Assembly (NCBI GenBank): GCA_020744225.1
Contig: JAGMWG010000009.1
Span: forward strand, 806,001 to 870,000
Direction: 5' to 3'
Length of the DNA stretch: 64,000 nucleotides
DNA from: Paraphoma chrysanthemicola
Lineage: Eukaryota; Ascomycota; Dothideomycetes; Pleosporales; Phaeosphaeriaceae
Shown: positions 22,871-35,992 of the stretch, piece by piece
Layout: every line of letters starts with the position of its first letter
Position numbering within the stretch: position 1 is the stretch's first letter
Made by a program: the position numbers and the translations under genes
Notes under the pieces: generated by a model
Seen by the model: the letters and a program-made list of their open reading frames with translations, nothing else
What the model was told of the DNA's origin: nothing
The model's database searches: none

Positions 22871-23877
22871 GAAGCTTATAAGGGCGAGGCTGCGAAGCCA
22901 ATCACTTCCTTCGTGAGAGTGAGAAGCTCAACGAAGGCAGCAATGAGCTCGCTCGGACCCGTGTGCCCGCGGTGGACTTTGCCAAGAACCGTAAGGGCAA
23001 TCTGCAGCTTCGATCTAACCCCAAAGCTGGCACGCACAGCAACCCAAACAACCACCTGCTGACCGCTTGTCTTCACCCTCTGAGATATCACACGCTGGAT
23101 TCTGTCCAGGGGTCTCCAGCTTTGAGCCGTAGGGAGCAAGGCTGCGGTGTGTGATGGTGCAGGGCCAACAAGGTTGTCCGGCCCCAAAGCGAGCTAGCGC
23201 AACACAGAGACAGCGAGATGTCCGCCGGTGACAGCCAGCTAAGACAAGTGTATGCCCGTGTCACTCTTTACGCAGAGTACGAGAATGTGCTGATCACTTC
23301 AGGCTTGTTTGAGGTGTCGTGTGCTCAACCAATCTGTTGTGCTTTTCCACGAGTCGACGAACTGCTCGCGGATAGGAAGCGTACGGTGCGCGGCTACTAA
23401 GAGAAACCCAGCGCAGCAGTCATCCAAGAGATCTGACTAGGTGCAACCTGCGACTTGAGTCGCTAGCGGTAGTAATAGGGCGGGCGGACTTTGCAAGCGA
23501 CGATGTTCAAGTGAGAGAAAACGCCAACGAGCTTTCGATCTTTGACCTGCTAAGAATAGAGACGAGGGACAAAAGAAAGCAAGAGACCTGACGGGTAGAG
23601 AGATATTTATCAAGCGTCTCCGCGGTCTGTTTGGCGGGGTGGGGCTGGCGGGCGAAACCTGGGGTGACTGAGGTGTGGGTGGAGGTCACGTGACACGATA
23701 GTCGTAGTCACCAAGCAACTTGCTCAACGTCCTCAACCTTTCGCCTGGGAGCACTGGAATGATTCGTGGTGACATGGATACACTGGAGCTTTCGTAGTGT
23801 AATGTAAACGCTATTTAGAGCATCCAGTTGTTGAGAGAGTGCCTCAAACGCACTTTAGTATCCAGGCCAGGTATGCT
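22871..23877. other. Upstream region, no supported gene
   Basis: About 1 kb between the leader of the putative regulator and the end of the candidate gene at 23878. It contains a CACGTGAC E-box-like site near 23690. No coding feature supported. Confidence 0.4.
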
Positions 23878-25957
23878 CTAGATTCGCTGTGGCGATGGCG
23901 CGGAGCGACCACGAAACTGTAGAGGTCGTGAATAATCATGACACTGTGCCAGAATCCGCGAATTAGGAAGGTGTAGTCAAGATGTATGCAAGAGCGGTGG
24001 GCAAACTAGGTGCCGAAAGTTTGAGCAGAGGAAATGAGTTAAAAATTCGTACTGATATGAAGGCCACGGCTTCCTCGTTCTTGTATCGCCGTGAAATGTC
24101 CATTTGTAACAACAGAGCTGAATCTATGCAGAAGCCTGGTCCGAGAGAGGCTTGATGCGTCGTAGTATCATGCGTTCTGTGTAAACCGATGAAAGTGGCT
24201 CCCTGAGGAATGAGAGGGGGCGCAGGAAATCGAGAAGAGTATAAGGTAGCGAAGATCTGTGGCAGAAGAACCGGGATGCTGTCGAACTCGGCGGTGGAGA
24301 CGTTTGAGCAGGTATGAAAAAAATGAGGCATGCGAGATGACTGACAAAGGAAGAGAACGGAAGCAGGTGACCATTGTGCTCACCATGGGTACTTTACCAG
24401 ACGTAAAGGTCAAGGGCAACTTCGATAAGTCCGCGATCCAGCGTTCAGAAGGATCCAGTAATTGAGAGAGATTGAGCTTCACGGGTCGTTCACTGGTAAT
24501 GAGGACGTGGGGGCTAGGCGGCTTCATCTGATGGTCGTAGTAGAGCAAACTGAAATAAGAATCCTTGAGAACAGAATAGTCCGAGGGAAACAGAGCATTG
24601 GGAGCCTCGAGGCTATCAGTTCCATCGCTGAAGAGAGTATCGCGTTGATGTGGCCATTTATCATTGACTTCGCCTTGAAGACCTAATAATCTTACATCAG
24701 CTTTGAATCATGAATCACCCATGGATCGCAGCGTAAATGATATAGGTTAATTTTGGTGACTTGAGCAATCGCGAGTCGTAAATTCCGTTGCTCGAAGCGG
24801 TCAAACTGCAGATGATTTCTGTTGTAAAAGAGTCAAGAAAGAATGAACTCGAGCCGTTGATTGCTAGGTCTGACCGGACCGATCACAAACCGTAGCTATG
24901 CTATACACATGCGTCTCGATGGGCGTTACGAGCATGCTGCAAAGCTACAAATTAGTGTTGGAGATGGTGATTGAGACTTGACGTCCCTGTCGCGGGCGAT
25001 GCGTTCCGGACACTCGAATGAGGTCCACTGCGTATACCTATGAGCCCACCGATGTGCGCGAAGATGAGAGACGAGGAGGCTCCCATTGGGAATTGAGCCA
25101 CGTAGTAAGGAGATGCACGCGTATCGTATGAGCAAAAGCGTTTATACCGAAATCTCCACTCGGGCTCTGTTGGCTAGTATGTCACAAGGACAACAACAGC
25201 GTTGACCGCCTATTACCGAACTCTCAGGCGGTGAAGGAGTATGAGGCACAAACAGAACGCAATCATATCGAAGCTGTTATGGACCTTACACACTGGTGAC
25301 GTTGTGAAAGTGGGAAGGGTTAGGTACGCCTCCTTCTGGGGTTGACCCTAATATCGAGTTGTGCTCCAGGGCGCGTAGGAACCATTTGTGGTGCAGCCAG
25401 GCGCCGCGTGTTTGAGGGAACGTCTTTGGTCCAGCTATCGTCTCCTGAAGTGCGTATACTCTGGCGCGGAAGGCTTCGGTACTGGGTGCTTCTGTCGTGC
25501 GGAAGGGGTGGAAGTTGTCGAGGCTGCGAAGGTCAGTGGCACGAGTGGTATGAGGGGAGAGGCAGGAGGGTAGTGGAAATAAGGTTAAAGGGCGCTAAAT
25601 GGGCAAGGCAGGTACGATGACCGAATCGGAGGAGGCCTTGGCACAAAATTCGAGCCTGGAACATATTCACCACACAGCATGAGGGCAAAGTTTGATGCCG
25701 CGAAAGTTGTATAGAATATGCTACTCTGTATGAGATACTCTGTGTATGATCATTAGCGATAGCTCGCGCCGTGGGGTAAAGTGGGAATCTGCTGAAGACC
25801 TACCTTGTACACACATCATCCATCTAGCTTTCCCTGTCAAAGCATTCCTGCCATGACCCCAACAAGCGAGCGCACCGCTCTGGATGACTGTCCTGTTCCC
25901 AGCGAGCGTGCCTGTTGGATCATCTCTAGCCCTTATAAGGCAGTTTGGTGCTCGCAT
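23878..25957 (-). CDS. Possible nine-exon gene, unrecognised product
   Basis: A tentative model in an otherwise empty region. Exons: 25804-25957, 25616-25739, 25294-25523, 24983-25166, 24891-24936, 24696-24805, 24384-24627, 24053-24340 and 23878-23943. All junction phases agree and give 481 residues. Several segments have natural protein composition, for example GAWLHHKWFLRALEHNS, SPYYVAQFPMGASSS, LNLSQLLDPSERWIADLS and GATFIGLHRTHDTTTHQ. Against it: some donors are weak (GTCAAG, GTTTGT), two introns are very short (43 and 46 bases), and flexible splice choice can stitch open frames by chance. Upstream exons may exist, as the start at 25957 is only the first usable ATG. I recognise no domain. 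RNA-seq or protein homology would decide. Confidence 0.35.
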
Positions 25958-28900
25958 TTGCGGCTAGCGAATACGAGCCGGCGGAAGAGAAGCCGGGGCT
26001 AAAATGCGTGGCTGCCGTTCCTGCATGCCTTATTGTAGCCCACGCCCGTCGTCATGCAGCGAGCGACATCGATGGAGATACTCCTGCAGTCGTCGTGGTG
26101 CGTGCCATGCACATTGTCGGGGGTGATTCGGTGTTGCCGCAGTTGCCTTCCTTCGCCTCCTGTGCTCCTTCCTCATCCAAGCCATCAACACAGACACCCC
26201 ACCCACCACCAACGACCCGCATCGCGTCCCTTTGCCGAACCACAAGCCGACGACCGCTTATATCCTCGCATAAATTGAGACTCGCTCGAGTCTTTCGTAC
26301 ATCCTCGAATCCCTCTGGCTGCTGACTTCGGCGCGGCAGACGACAAAGGCGGGCAAACTCGTGACCATGGGCAGCCCTCGAGCAACCATAGCACTTTGCA
26401 AGTGATTGAGATACAATCGTTCCTGCTTGAGGAATCGCACGATCTCCTGGACAATGAATCTCACCCGACCGCACACCTGCGTAGGTTTGGATGATTCCTT
26501 TCGCCGCCGCCGACCCCACGTCCTCCCTCGCGACAGCCACAACCGCAAGCTGCCACAACAACCTGCAACGATGATACAACGGATCCGCCCGTACGACTAT
26601 TGAAGTGCAGTGTGCGCAGTCGAGCATGGGATAGATGATCACCTGATGGCCGCTACCCTCCATACTAAAGCTTAAGCTTTCCCCACCCCGTATTGCAACC
26701 GCACATGCACAATATAAGTGGTTACGAGGCAGGCAAAAGCGGAGTGGAGCTGAGATAGCAGCAGGATCAAACTTCTCATCTGAAGCTTTTCCAGGCTCAC
26801 AAGAATCTTTATCGCGAGGTAAAATCACCCAAGGCGGCTTCTGGCGGTGCTGGCAGCCTGTCAGATCGCACCTTGCTTTTACTGCTTGGCGGCTGTAAAG
26901 GCTGAATGGCAATACGCAACTGGAGCTGATGACCACCCATTCACAGGATGTGCCTTCAGAAAGTCCCGATTCTACCGAGTGCTTACAATCAGCCCGGACC
27001 AAGTACAGCGACTGTTGGCAAGATGGACAGCCATTGGCTGCTCTCACCTCTGAGCATAGTAAGATCAACAACACGTCCTTCGTCGCCACCGCGACGGTCA
27101 GGCTGTAAAATCTGCGTCAGAGCTTGACGGTCATTCGAGCTTTATCACAATCCATATGATGAGAGCGCTCGTCTGCGATGCCACAGATAGTCGCGTTTGC
27201 CTTTTAACGATCGCGTGCGGACACTCTCAAATGGAAATGGCTCGATAAGACGCATCGCACGCACATCCAATCGATCTCCCTGCGTGGCACCTTGAGGGCC
27301 GGCAGTGACTACAATCGTAATCATATCAGAAATCACTTGCAGCGTCAGCGCAGGTTGAGTGATGCTAGCGATGTCAAGTGACGCAGCGGAGACACGCCGT
27401 GTCGTGATATCTAAATGGGATCAGATGGTTGGATCACAATAGATTGGTGGTACGGCTACCACAATTCACACATGTTCTCTGGACCGGCATCGAACACCCT
27501 CGTTCACCCCGAGAGTGTTGTCAGACTTCATCAGCGTGTGCGCACAGGATGTAGGCGAAGTACCTGCACCGAGACATCAATCTCTGCGCCAGCCCTCACA
27601 AAGTACGAGCTTCGGAGCGTCACGCTGGCCTACCTTTTTCCCATGGCCATCAGCATTCTTTCGGTATCTGGTTGGCTCCTGGCTCATTCCACGAACTTTC
27701 CATTAACTGGCACTTCGGATCGGGAGAGCTAGCATGCTCATGAAGAAGACACATTTGCGCTCATGCCATCCTTCCAAATTCATTCCGCTGTGGCCTCGAC
27801 TTTCCACGGTCGAACAGACGAGGTACTGGACGTGCGATCTACGGTCGACGCTACTCGTGGCCTTACTAGGGGCTCCGTGAGGAGGTGTAGATACGACTTC
27901 GTACCCTTCTGTGCCATTACTTGCAACACCAGCGCAGCACCGAGACATCTCAACGCGCAAGGGAACAGCGTTCACCTCCCGCTAGATCCACTACCGTGTT
28001 GGCGTCAGCACGCAAGGCGCTTAATAGATTGTGTCCATCTCTTATCACGAGACAACAGGCCGTCTATGTGTATAGCGCAAATTCCGCGAGCCGTAAGACC
28101 TATCGGTACGAGCGTACAGTCACATCGCACATCACCATCTCTATATGATGAAGGCTTGCAACAAACGGTGATGAACTGCAACATGTCCGGCTACGGATTG
28201 GATAGCCCTCAATCGCTCAGCACAACCAACTTCAGCTGCGAGTTCGGCAGGTGGGAAAACATTTTCGCGATCTTCGTGTCTCCACCACACGGAGTTCTCG
28301 TAGCTCGACCTTAAAGATGATCACGGACGGAAGTATGGCCACTCCATTGCTAGAAGGGCGGGCACGACTGAAGGGATTATTGCGACCGCTCCTGAATAAT
28401 GCAGTCGCACCTCAACGGCGATCTTCAGCCAATATGCTTTGGACCAGGGTCCATCTGACGGGCGATGCTCATCTGGGATGTTGCGCACGCCGGACGCTAG
28501 CCTCAGGTCGGCCGTCTTGACGAGTATCTCGTGTACAAAGGATGCCCAGACTCTCGATATTGCGTGCAACGAGTTTGCACTGGGGCATGTCAACACGGTA
28601 CGCTTGCTATGCATATTTCAAGGATCAGCTCGTCCTGATGACCTTCATCTCTGGAGGTGTCCATACTGAGCAGGCTGTCGTCGTACTAGCCCACCGCGCG
28701 TTATCTTCTGGTCGCTGTTGCTGCCATTCATCGCCAACGTGGCTGTTGACTACCTGCCTCCGTCTCAACGTCAAGACTTCACAAGTCTACGCTGCCATGA
28801 GGTCCTCCTAAGACCCTCTCGCGAAGCCAGTCACAATACTCGCCTTCTTGACGCCCATATTGGGGCCGAGAAGGTCAGTGCGAGTTGCAGCAGCACCGTG

Positions 28901-31900
28901 CCGACCATGCATTGTTCGGTATCTTCAAGCGTTGTGCCGTCTTGGAAGCCGACGTCCCCGATAGTATTCCGTTTTCGATTGGAGCTCCGTCGAACCCACC
29001 ATATGTGCCGGTCTCATGATCTTCGAGTTCTGTCCGCTTGCCTTTGTACTGGTGTGGGAGAGTCGCATGGCAGCCAGTCGAATGTTGCCGCGGGCCATTA
29101 CTGCCACATCCTCGAGCCGACTGGTGGTCTGCGTGCGTGTCGATGGTGCCAGGGCACTTTTCGCTCGAAGTCCGCCGAACGGGTACTCGCTGTATCCCCA
29201 TGTCTCTTCTAGCACTCCTGGGTGTTGCTTCCAAGGACAAGGTCTTCGCGGATTGTGTTCGTGTGTGCATGACCGTTGGGAGCTCGCGGCTGCTTTTGCG
29301 AGCTACAGTATCGCGTGTTCTGGCGGTTCATGGGTGATCGTGTACACCTCTGGCTCGCGAAAGCGGCTGTCGGGTCTTAGTCTGGCGCCGCTGCTGCTCG
29401 ATATGTGGCAAAGCCCTGGTCGTACTAGGATGGGCGTCGCGAGCCTGGTCGCTTGTTCGCGGACTGCGGAAGTTGTCGCATCGGGGCCTGATCCTCTTTG
29501 CACTTTGCGCACAGCAGCGCAAGATACCCCTTGATGCGTGTTGCATTAGCGTGCCTCTGGTGCCGCGCAGATCGTGGCTCGTGAAGTACGAGCTCGTTGT
29601 GGTGGTACCCGCCAGTCGCCGCAAGTCGCGGCACCCATTCATATGCCTGGCGCTTCCTATAAGATGCTGAAGCAAACTTTGCGGAAGGTTGTCTGCTGGT
29701 AAATGGCAATGTCGACGATGCCGTGTCGTTGATGGTCACGGATCGTGGGTCGTGGGTCATGGGTCCCGGTGTTGTAGGTGAGAAGATGGTAGAAACTTAA
29801 CCCAAGCTCGCGGCCCACATCTAGAAGGCGGATGTAAGGAGTCTGGGCCAGCAACACCAAGGACCACGATGCAAACTCCAGCATGGGTGCGCGGAGATGC
29901 GCGTGCCTTTTCCATGCGAGATGCAAGCGTGCAGCTTTGTATCAGAGTTGGTGCCAGTCTCGAAGCTGCACGGCGTGCGGGAGATCATCCTCTCTCCCCG
30001 TCAACGTTTGCTGCATCTCAGACGAGTACACCTAAACGATGAGACGCTAGAGCTCTGCATGAAAGAGCCGGATATGCAGCAGGCTGCGCTTCAAGTTTGC
30101 TTGAGGGCATTGCAAGGCAACTCATCTCAGGGAGCCTAACGCCATGTCCGGGTTCCTCTTGGCTAACATCGGTTCTACATGTCTATCAAGTTGCAGGGAA
30201 GGCGAGGCAGCTTCAATGCTGGGTTGATATGTTATGCTGGCGCCGCGCGCCTACTGGTCACCCTGGCGGCGGTAGGACCCCACACGACTTCCTCGCTTGA
30301 CCTGCGCACATATCACAGACGCGGAGATCTTCGCTGGCATCAAGGAGCAATCAGCTATTATGCTCTATATAAACCTACAGTTGAGGGTTACCAATACCCA
30401 CCAAGGGGAGTGACGCCCACTTGGTATGGGTTGGTGAACTCAGCTAACAGCTTGACTACAGGCAGCCCCAAAGAACCTTGGTTCGATTCCAAATGTTACA
30501 CGGTTTGCCCGGATTCCACTTTTTTTGCTTTTGGGCCGGCAACACACCACACGCGACCACGTGGAAGCCATCGCCATCTAGCACTAGTATTCCACTTTTG
30601 CACGAGGAAGCCGTGTGAGAAGTCAATTGGCTTTTGCTTGAAATGCTGCACAACCATACAGCTTAATTATTTGACTTGAAGCGGGGGCATGCGAGCAAAC
30701 AGTATCGTCCACAGACGCAGGGCGTACCTGAGCTTCATTCCAGGCTCAGCCATGTCGACCTGGGGTCTTATGATACGAACACTGTCGGTCGCCTAGTCGA
30801 TGTCCGCTGAGTATTCAGTTGCGGAAAGGACACTTCCCTAGCTTACATTCTCCGGGGCTCTGGCTGACAGAATCACACGTCGGCCACAGTTGTGTGTCTA
30901 CTAGTGCCGCAACGTAACGCACTCGAGAGAACCATTTGGAATTGTGAAGTTACGACACCAACTGCTGTCGATCCATCGCTCTTACAACGAGAGCCGCAGT
31001 GGTCTGCCGACCGAAGTTTGTTTGCTCTGCTGAGACAGCAACAGCCTCCACGCGGAGTTGTATCAGATTTGGGTTATATGATTTACGCATCAACATGGTC
31101 AGCAACATCAACATGTTCCGCAGCAATGTGAGCTCGCTGGGGCAAACTCAGAACGTGTGGCATCGATTTGGCGCCCTCAAATTTTCTTTCGCTACGGCTA
31201 GCAACATCAGAGAAGCAGTATATGCGTAGAGCCGGCCATCGTTCTGGTTTCAGGCCAAGGCTTGCCTTGCACACTGCTGAAAGACAATTTGCGTATGATA
31301 CACCTCGTGCATTTCAAATGCATCGACTCAAGGTGCTAATCGTCACGATAGCCAGCACTTTTGCCTCACAATCCGAGCAGTGACGGTGACTAGAGGAGCA
31401 TCTTTATATCGCTCCGTGACACTTGAAGGGTCTGTTGATTAAACCCACCGCTCATGGACGCATGACATCGGAGGTCCGTTTACATTCCTCATCAAGTTTA
31501 ATGTCAGGGGTTCTTTTCATCCCACGGCCCCCTTAAGATGAAATCACATTCAGGAGCTGATCATCGAACATCCACCGCGTCCACAGTCTATGGCGCCGAC
31601 TATCGCCATCGACGGCGCGAATTGCACTGCCAGCCTTCGCCAGTCCTGCCATTTCACCACTGAAGTCGCTATTTGGCCAATCCTACATTGTTGCAGTGCT
31701 CGAAAAATCCCGGTACCCGTTCGAACGAAGGCGCGGCTGTCGTAGAGCTAGCAAAGTTGTTCATGCGGCATCAGCTGGACATGACGCACTCTTCTCGCGC
31801 TTTAATAGGTATTGTGCAAATCGACTTCACCACAACCACCGGTCCTAGACTGCGCAGACGCCGCGGGATATGGCTGGACCGAGATGGAAACTCAAACATC

Positions 31901-33942
31901 TCATCTCTTGCCGAATGACAGCTGCGATCTCAGCCGGTGCCATGCACTCATCGCCTTCTTGGAGATTGAGACCCATTCCGCGATGCTATCAACATTATAG
32001 ACGACATTACCAATTATCGATACTTCCAGCTTCGCCATGTCCCCAAGGAAAGGGGTTTGTTCTCGTTCGAGCCAATCGACGACGACTTCCCGTCACGCAA
32101 ACATCGAGCAGAATCTACTATCATTTGGTAGCCTTCCTTGTTTCGCCCTTGGAATTCCCATCTTGGATCAAACTTTACACTTGCGATTCCTGCTATACAT
32201 TGTGAGCCTGGTTCAGCTCACTCTACTACTTCTCGCAAGGTGCGAGGTTGTTTCGGCCGAACCCTGCGCGCATGGGTCAGCATGGAACGAACCCTAAAAG
32301 ACTACACAACAGGGCGGGCCTTCTGACGCATAGCTGCACCTTTTGTCAATCATATAAGGTACAGCAATACATGGTGCAGCAGTACACCGTGCAGCATTGA
32401 TGCCACGCCTCCCCGTATTCCCACGTACTTTTGTCACTTCAGACTCAAGAGAGACGTTATGGCTACGCTGCCAGTGCACAAGATTCAATTCACTACGCCT
32501 GTTACGGCATGGCCTGACTTCCTTTGTGCGCACACAAACCATCGCGCGCTTCTCGTTGTGCATGGTCCGGCTGTCGAATGCGGTCGCAGATGCCTGGTTA
32601 TTGGTGCTTGACGGGTGTCGGCAAAGACGAAGTCCCCGGAAGACCATCACCATATCTGAATGGCGAAGCTCGTATGCACAGCTCTAATTGACCCATCATA
32701 TCTTCGAAGGAAGCTCAAGAGACGATGTTGGCCGATATTGCGTACATACTTCCTATCATCAACAATTAGGTCTCGTGGTGTTGCATCTCAGGTCGTGCAG
32801 GGCTGCGCTTTACCACATGTCCGACTCCCCGCCGACTGCTTTGGCTCTCTACAAGACTCATCCTGATGCAAGTACTCAGTCCAAATATTGCAAGTGGGGT
32901 CTTCCAAGCTTGCCTCAGCCCGAAGGCTTACACGCGATGCGTGGGTGTCTGCAGACGGTGCAAAGGGTGCACCGCTCCAACATCACCACGACAACAAACG
33001 GAAGCACCAAGCGAGTCACGCACAGTTCATCGTCACTATTGCCGCCTGCAATGCCTGCACAATCACAAAAGCTTCACCTACATAAGTCTAATATTTTCAA
33101 ATCTCTCTTGCCGAGTAGCGCAAGCGAAAGGAAGTCCGAAAAGGGTGACCCCCCGAGTAGGCCGATTGGACGCAGTCGGCTAACCGTGTACAGTTGCTGT
33201 CTTTGGGTTTCGAGTCCCTAAAAAGCGCTGGGTTCAAGTCCTTCAGCCGCCAGATTCTAAGCAAGCTTCTGGCAAGTTCTTTTTTTGCACCTTTTCCCCT
33301 CTTCACACCCAACGTACAGCTGTGATCTAGGCCCTCTACGAGCACTCTTATTTGCGCTTGAGATTGTAGCACAATATCTCATGGCCTGCGTGAAATGCAC
33401 ATTCTTCGGAACAGGTAGGTTGCGATACTCCCGTGTACGTCGTAAGTTTAGTTTCCTGGACACGAAGCCATGAGGTCAAGACCGAGTGCTACAGCCTTGA
33501 AGCAGTTTTTGACTCGCTTTCACGCGGTTTACAAAGTGATGGTCAACTACTGGACCGGTCTCAAAAAGTCACTGCTATCATAATGCACTTGCACAGCTGC
33601 CGACGACTTCTTGTGAGCTCTCAAATACCTTCTCAAACTTGCAGCTCGAGGATTACGCTGTCGCAGGTGGTGCTGAACGATATTACTTACTACTTCAAAG
33701 CAAGACTGCCTCCTGTAAGAGAGCATTGCATGCCATCCAAATAAACTCCGTAGTCATCCTCGCCATGGGTGCGGTCGAGGAAGCGCCGCGAGATGCCAAA
33801 CGCCGAACGTAGAAGCAGCGTGCATTTGCGCAGACGCAAAGAAAACGCAAGTTCAGGCATTGCGAAACTCGCTTCCGCCGAAGCACTACTCCTCTCCTAC
33901 TCCCTCCTGCTCTCCTCCTCCTCCTCCTCCTTCTTCTTCTTC
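25958..33942. other. Gene-poor region, about 8 kb
   Basis: No gene can be supported. ORFs of 100-345 codons occur, but they overlap on both strands, are Cys/Arg-rich and lack motifs. The base composition is not AT-rich, so classic repeat-induced point mutation is not evident, and no transposase, reverse transcriptase or terminal repeat was recognised. Small items: a 14-base palindrome at 26667-26680, a GGGTCGT/GGGTCAT heptamer run near 29742-29767, and two isolated tRNA B-box-like sequences (30480-30490, 33231-33241). Confidence 0.5.
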
Positions 33943-34576
33943 TTATTCTTCCTCCTCCCCATGCACATCCAGCAGTGTCCGTCCGCTCCGCGCTTCCACC
34001 TGCGCGGAGTCCGCCTCCACCTTGAACGTCTCCGCCGAAAGCGTCGAGCCCTCGAGCCTATCGCTCAGCGATCTGCCGATGTCCCAATCCAGCACAAAAT
34101 GACCTCGCACGCGCCCCAGGGTATTGTCGGTACTCCGCTTCGCCGACGAAGCGTCTCAGTAGCGCCAGGTCCTTTTCGTCCAGCTTCTCGCCGCGTGCCA
34201 CCTTCTTCTTGAACGCGTTCTTGCCGAAGATCTCGACCGCCTGGGGGGTCTTCGTCAGTTCGCGGAGGGTGCTGATGCGGACCACGAGAGCGAACAGGTA
34301 GTGGCAGACCTGGTCCTCCCAGGACTCTGCGTTGGCGGCGTACTGGCTGTAACTCTCGGCGCGGCGATTCATGATCTCAGGAGGAGGCAGATCGACCCAT
34401 GGCAGGGGATTGGCTCGCGGTATGGGCAGCGACCAGACGTGGTACGGGTCGTCCCAGTCGCTGTTGGATGCCACGCACATCCTGTCGAGGTATTCTTGCC
34501 ATTGCTGGCACTGCTCGGCGGCGCGGATTTCTCGGAGCCTTGCGGCCACCCAGTGCTGCTCGAGGCTAGGCGGCAT
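33943..34576 (-). CDS. Hypothetical protein, frame interrupted near 34130
   Basis: From an ATG at 34576 a frame of natural composition runs for about 150 residues (EQHWVAARLREIRAAEQCQQ, later EIFGKNAFKKKVARGEKLDE). Near 34130 the coding look passes to another frame, which continues with LGRVRGHFVLDWDIGRSL and ends at 33943 in a Glu-rich tail. Two explanations fit. One is a one-base length difference near 34131 that makes a frameshift (pseudogene, assembly error or real slippage). The other is a 61-base intron, 34073-34133 (GTACCG to GGCAG), which restores the frame but removes the FVLDWDIG segment and gives 190 residues. I favour a frame break because the lost segment looks coding. A run of about eight GTG triplets lies just upstream of the start. 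Function unknown; no domain recognised. Confidence 0.5.
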
Positions 34577-34602
34577 TGTGGTGGTGGTGGTGGTGGTGGT
34601 GC
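34577..34602. repeat. GTG trinucleotide repeat
   Basis: About eight tandem GTG/CAC triplets directly upstream of the ATG at 34576; read in frame they would add a poly-threonine run, probably leader sequence. Confidence 0.7.
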
Positions 34603-35992
34603 AGGTGCGGGTGGGCTCGCGGGGTCGTGAGCTGCACTCAAAGTCAGCGCCATGTCCGCGCAAAGCTCCAGCGAGGCGCCGACTTACAAGAGATAGTTGC
34701 AGAGTCTTGCCAGTGGCTGTAGACTTGTCTGCAGGTCGTTCTGGGCGCGGGTGGGTCGGTGTGGTGCGGTGCTGCGCGAGGGAAGGAGTCTAAGTGGGAG
34801 CTTGCAAAGGCTGACTCAAACTTTTGGCGGCAAACGCAATCTCGAGCAACACCGATATCAATTTCCAAGAGCCCTAGCGGAACACAGTATGGAACACCAA
34901 GACCTTCTACCATTGATCTTACATCTTGTCCACACGCACGACTTAGAAGCCGACAGATCTCAGAAGCAAGGAACACTTGTAGGTATCTTGGAGTCTGTAT
35001 CGTTATGAGTTTGAGATGACCATCTGTAATGCTGCACCCCAGTGACGGCCTTGCAAATCTCTTTTCCTTATAAACTGAGCCGTTCCTTGCGAAGCTGTCG
35101 AAGTCGGGTACTATATCTATCATATGGACGTGTTACTTGTAAAGTCTTGGGAAACCATTCTTACACTCGTTGCGTACGTAGAGCAAGCCTGATTTACTCA
35201 AATTGTGTCACGAGTTAACGCATATTATTTGCATTATATTTCTTCGCCAACTAATTCCGGGACACCTCCTTTGTCTTGCCCGGCATGCTTGCGTCATTTT
35301 GTCGAGGTTGGCGATCGATTGTACTCGCGAATTACTCTTCATATCTCAGTGTTTCCGCATTTGCCTCCACAAGACACCATCAATGTAATAGCCTCTTTCC
35401 GCGGAGCTTGCGATAAGCTATCATCCTCGTCTGTCTCCTATTTCTCCATGTAGTCACTGTTGACATCGAGAAAATTTAACATAATCGGCTCTCACATGTT
35501 CAGGACGGTTCTTTAATTCTTGCGCTCTGGACGTAGCAGATCCAGCACCTTGGGCGCTCGATGTTTAGAGCGCAATCAATAGTAAGGAGTCGTCCATAAT
35601 CAGCAGGAGTTCATTCCCGAGATACCGATGCTGATAAGATCCCAGATCTGCCAATTGGAATAATGTTCGGAAGGAGTTTACCACCAAATTTTACGGGGAC
35701 CACTAGGACACCAACAAATTTCAACTATCTTTCCTAGACTTTGTAGTCAAAATAAGCTTCAGGCTACCGACCCTGGTGTATGTCTGGTAACCCTGACGTG
35801 CATGCGGCAAGCCACGGTGCGGAGAAGATGCGCATCGGCTCGTCGCGGCGATGGTCCGGGCGACACCAAGCCTCATACGTGTCTAGCTTATCTGGATTGG
35901 GATACCTGACACCGTGCAACGTCGATTCCTTCAACGTCACAACCTTAATCAGACGACTGCTCGGACAACCCTAGTACCGCACTTAAGGCGCG
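34603..35992. other. Intergenic region, 1.4 kb, no supported gene
   Basis: Separates two divergently oriented genes. A 159-codon minus-strand ORF at 34644-35123 has no motif and overlaps plus-strand frames of equal length; I do not call it. Confidence 0.5.

Noticed and set aside
26170..26830. A plus-strand frame of protein-like composition broken by several stops (first TGA at 26276)
   Set aside because: Could be a decayed gene, but at least five in-frame stops and no recognised family; splice joins could be found only by free choice.
26052..27089. A 345-codon minus-strand ORF in the gene-poor region
   Set aside because: Cys/Arg-rich, no motif, and the opposite strand has equally plausible fragments; no splice or start-context support.
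30420..30510. A tRNA-like GGTTCGATTCC B-box
   Set aside because: No matching acceptor stem or A-box arrangement; the T-stem has a mismatch and no cloverleaf can be drawn.
33140..33260. A second tRNA-like region with GGTTCAAGTCC
   Set aside because: Acceptor and T-stem pairing fail and the anticodon arm cannot be placed; at most a tRNA fossil.
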